This document shows, piece by piece, positions 63,582 to 64,000 of a stretch of 64,000 nucleotides of DNA. Under the pieces are notes generated by a model, which did no database searches, had not been told where the DNA came from, and worked only from the letters and a program-made list of their open reading frames with translations. Each line of letters begins with the position of its first letter. Position 1 is the stretch's first letter. The translations under genes were made by a program, and so were the position numbers. Source of the DNA: Marixanthomonas ophiurae (GTDB taxonomy: Bacteria > Bacteroidota > Bacteroidia > Flavobacteriales > Flavobacteriaceae); NCBI RefSeq assembly GCF_003413745.1, contig NZ_QVID01000001.1, forward strand, positions 1,550,001-1,614,000. Direction: 5' to 3'.

Positions 63582-64000
63582 TTAATTACAAATAGCTTTA
63601 TACTCTTTGTTTTCAGGTGTTTCTGAGAATTCTTCTAACAAAGCTTTGTCAATTGTTATATTTTCAGGAATGATACGTAAGCGGTACCTGCTTTCACCTA
63701 TAAAGATAAAAAGATCACGTCTATCCAATTTTTCATTTCCCTCTAATTGTAGAATATCATTTATATTTTCGATAATTCGGGTGACGTAAGTTTGGTTTGT
63801 TATTTCACCGCCTAGGTTTACCAAAATACTTTGCGAAACCCCTTCAGCATATTTCCGCCTAATGGCAAACTTCAATAAGTTTTTATACTGTGTGGTTTTA
63901 GAGCCAAAATCGATTACCTGATCAACAATTCCTTTGGTAGGGATATTAATTTTAACCAAACTCCAATCTAAAAAAGAGATGGCCATTTCGTTTGGTTTCG
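63582..64000 (-). CDS. Unrecognised protein, 5' end outside the window
   Basis: The frame is open to the right edge, reading KPNE before the first internal Met, so the gene almost certainly continues beyond 64000. At least 138 C-terminal residues are visible. They are a mix of helices and strands with WSLVKINIPTKGIVDQVIDFG, FAIRRKYAEGVSQSILVNLG and RRDLFIFIGESRYRLRIIPE. There is no signal sequence, zinc site or membrane segment in this part. I do not recognise the family. A 113-base gap separates it from the interrupted peptide transporter gene. Confidence 0.65.
   Translation of the reverse strand, partial: KPNEMAISFLDWSLVKINIPTKGIVDQVIDFGSKTTQYKNLLKFAIRRKYAEGVSQSILVNLGGEITNQTYVTRIIENINDILQLEGNEKLDRRDLFIFIGESRYRLRIIPENITIDKALLEEFSETPENKEYKAICN

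Overview
The window is chromosomal DNA from a member of the Bacteroidota, almost certainly a marine flavobacterium (family Flavobacteriaceae). The DNA is AT-rich. Secreted proteins carry type IX secretion (T9SS) C-terminal signals of type A and type B. PorT and the T9SS Plug protein are encoded here, respiration uses a Na+-pumping NQR complex, and promoters follow the Bacteroidota TAnnTTTG pattern instead of the E. coli -10/-35 pattern. I see no rRNA, tRNA, CRISPR array, insertion sequence or prophage. Genes are dense, with only one gap above 300 bases (4634-4966).

Layout. 1-1674: start of a probable anti-sigma gene, an ECF sigma factor and a lipoprotein (minus strand). 1806-4633: proline operon proC-proB-proA. 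4967-8328: small outer-membrane protein, then pnp and rpsO on the other strand. 8498-11650: a three-gene heavy-metal module (HYC_CC_PP-type protein, TonB-dependent receptor, secreted HMA protein). 11696-16271: accD, fbaA and the Omp85 lipoprotein tamL, with a divergent TrmH-type methyltransferase. 16996-18443: porT and ubiE. 18607-21461: potassium uptake trkA-trkH. 21494-24976: purT, an aminotransferase and a fatty acid desaturase. 25107-28951: rsmG, a Nudix hydrolase, pruA and an NRDE protein. 28954-31750: apaG, a DUF3667 zinc-ribbon membrane protein and the T9SS Plug protein. 31945-38025: nqrABCDEF. 38237-43027: a giant secreted subtilase. 43114-44477: a small NQR-linked protein and apbE. 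44479-52881: a type B T9SS protein, a methyltransferase, map, a HAD protein, a thioredoxin-like lipoprotein, gpmI, a DUF1801 protein and M48 and M15 peptidases. 52928-58671: GNAT, pepE, a paralogous CarboxypepD_reg-like pair, DUF6702 and an M1 peptidase. 58758-61200: tatA, a PAP2 phosphatase and a lipoprotein subtilase. 61261-64000: an O-methyltransferase, a POT peptide transporter interrupted by an in-frame stop, and an unrecognised truncated gene.

How the genes work together. nqrA-F and apbE form one functional unit, because ApbE attaches FMN to NqrB and NqrC. proCBA makes proline and pruA carries out the second step of its degradation. PorT and Plug serve the machinery that exports the subtilase and the type B protein. 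Most other genes are housekeeping.

The observations I rate highest are: the peptide transporter broken by a single TAA at a conserved glutamate position; AccD lacking all four zinc-ribbon cysteines; three genes whose promoter -7 box ends exactly 4 bases before the start codon, suggesting leaderless mRNAs; a subtilase gene lying between nqrF and the apbE unit; and a palindrome in the nqrD-nqrE gap. I did not find a clearly new multi-gene defence or mobile system. The best candidates for little-described systems are the metal module at 8.5-11.7 kb and the envelope cluster at 54.1-58.7 kb.
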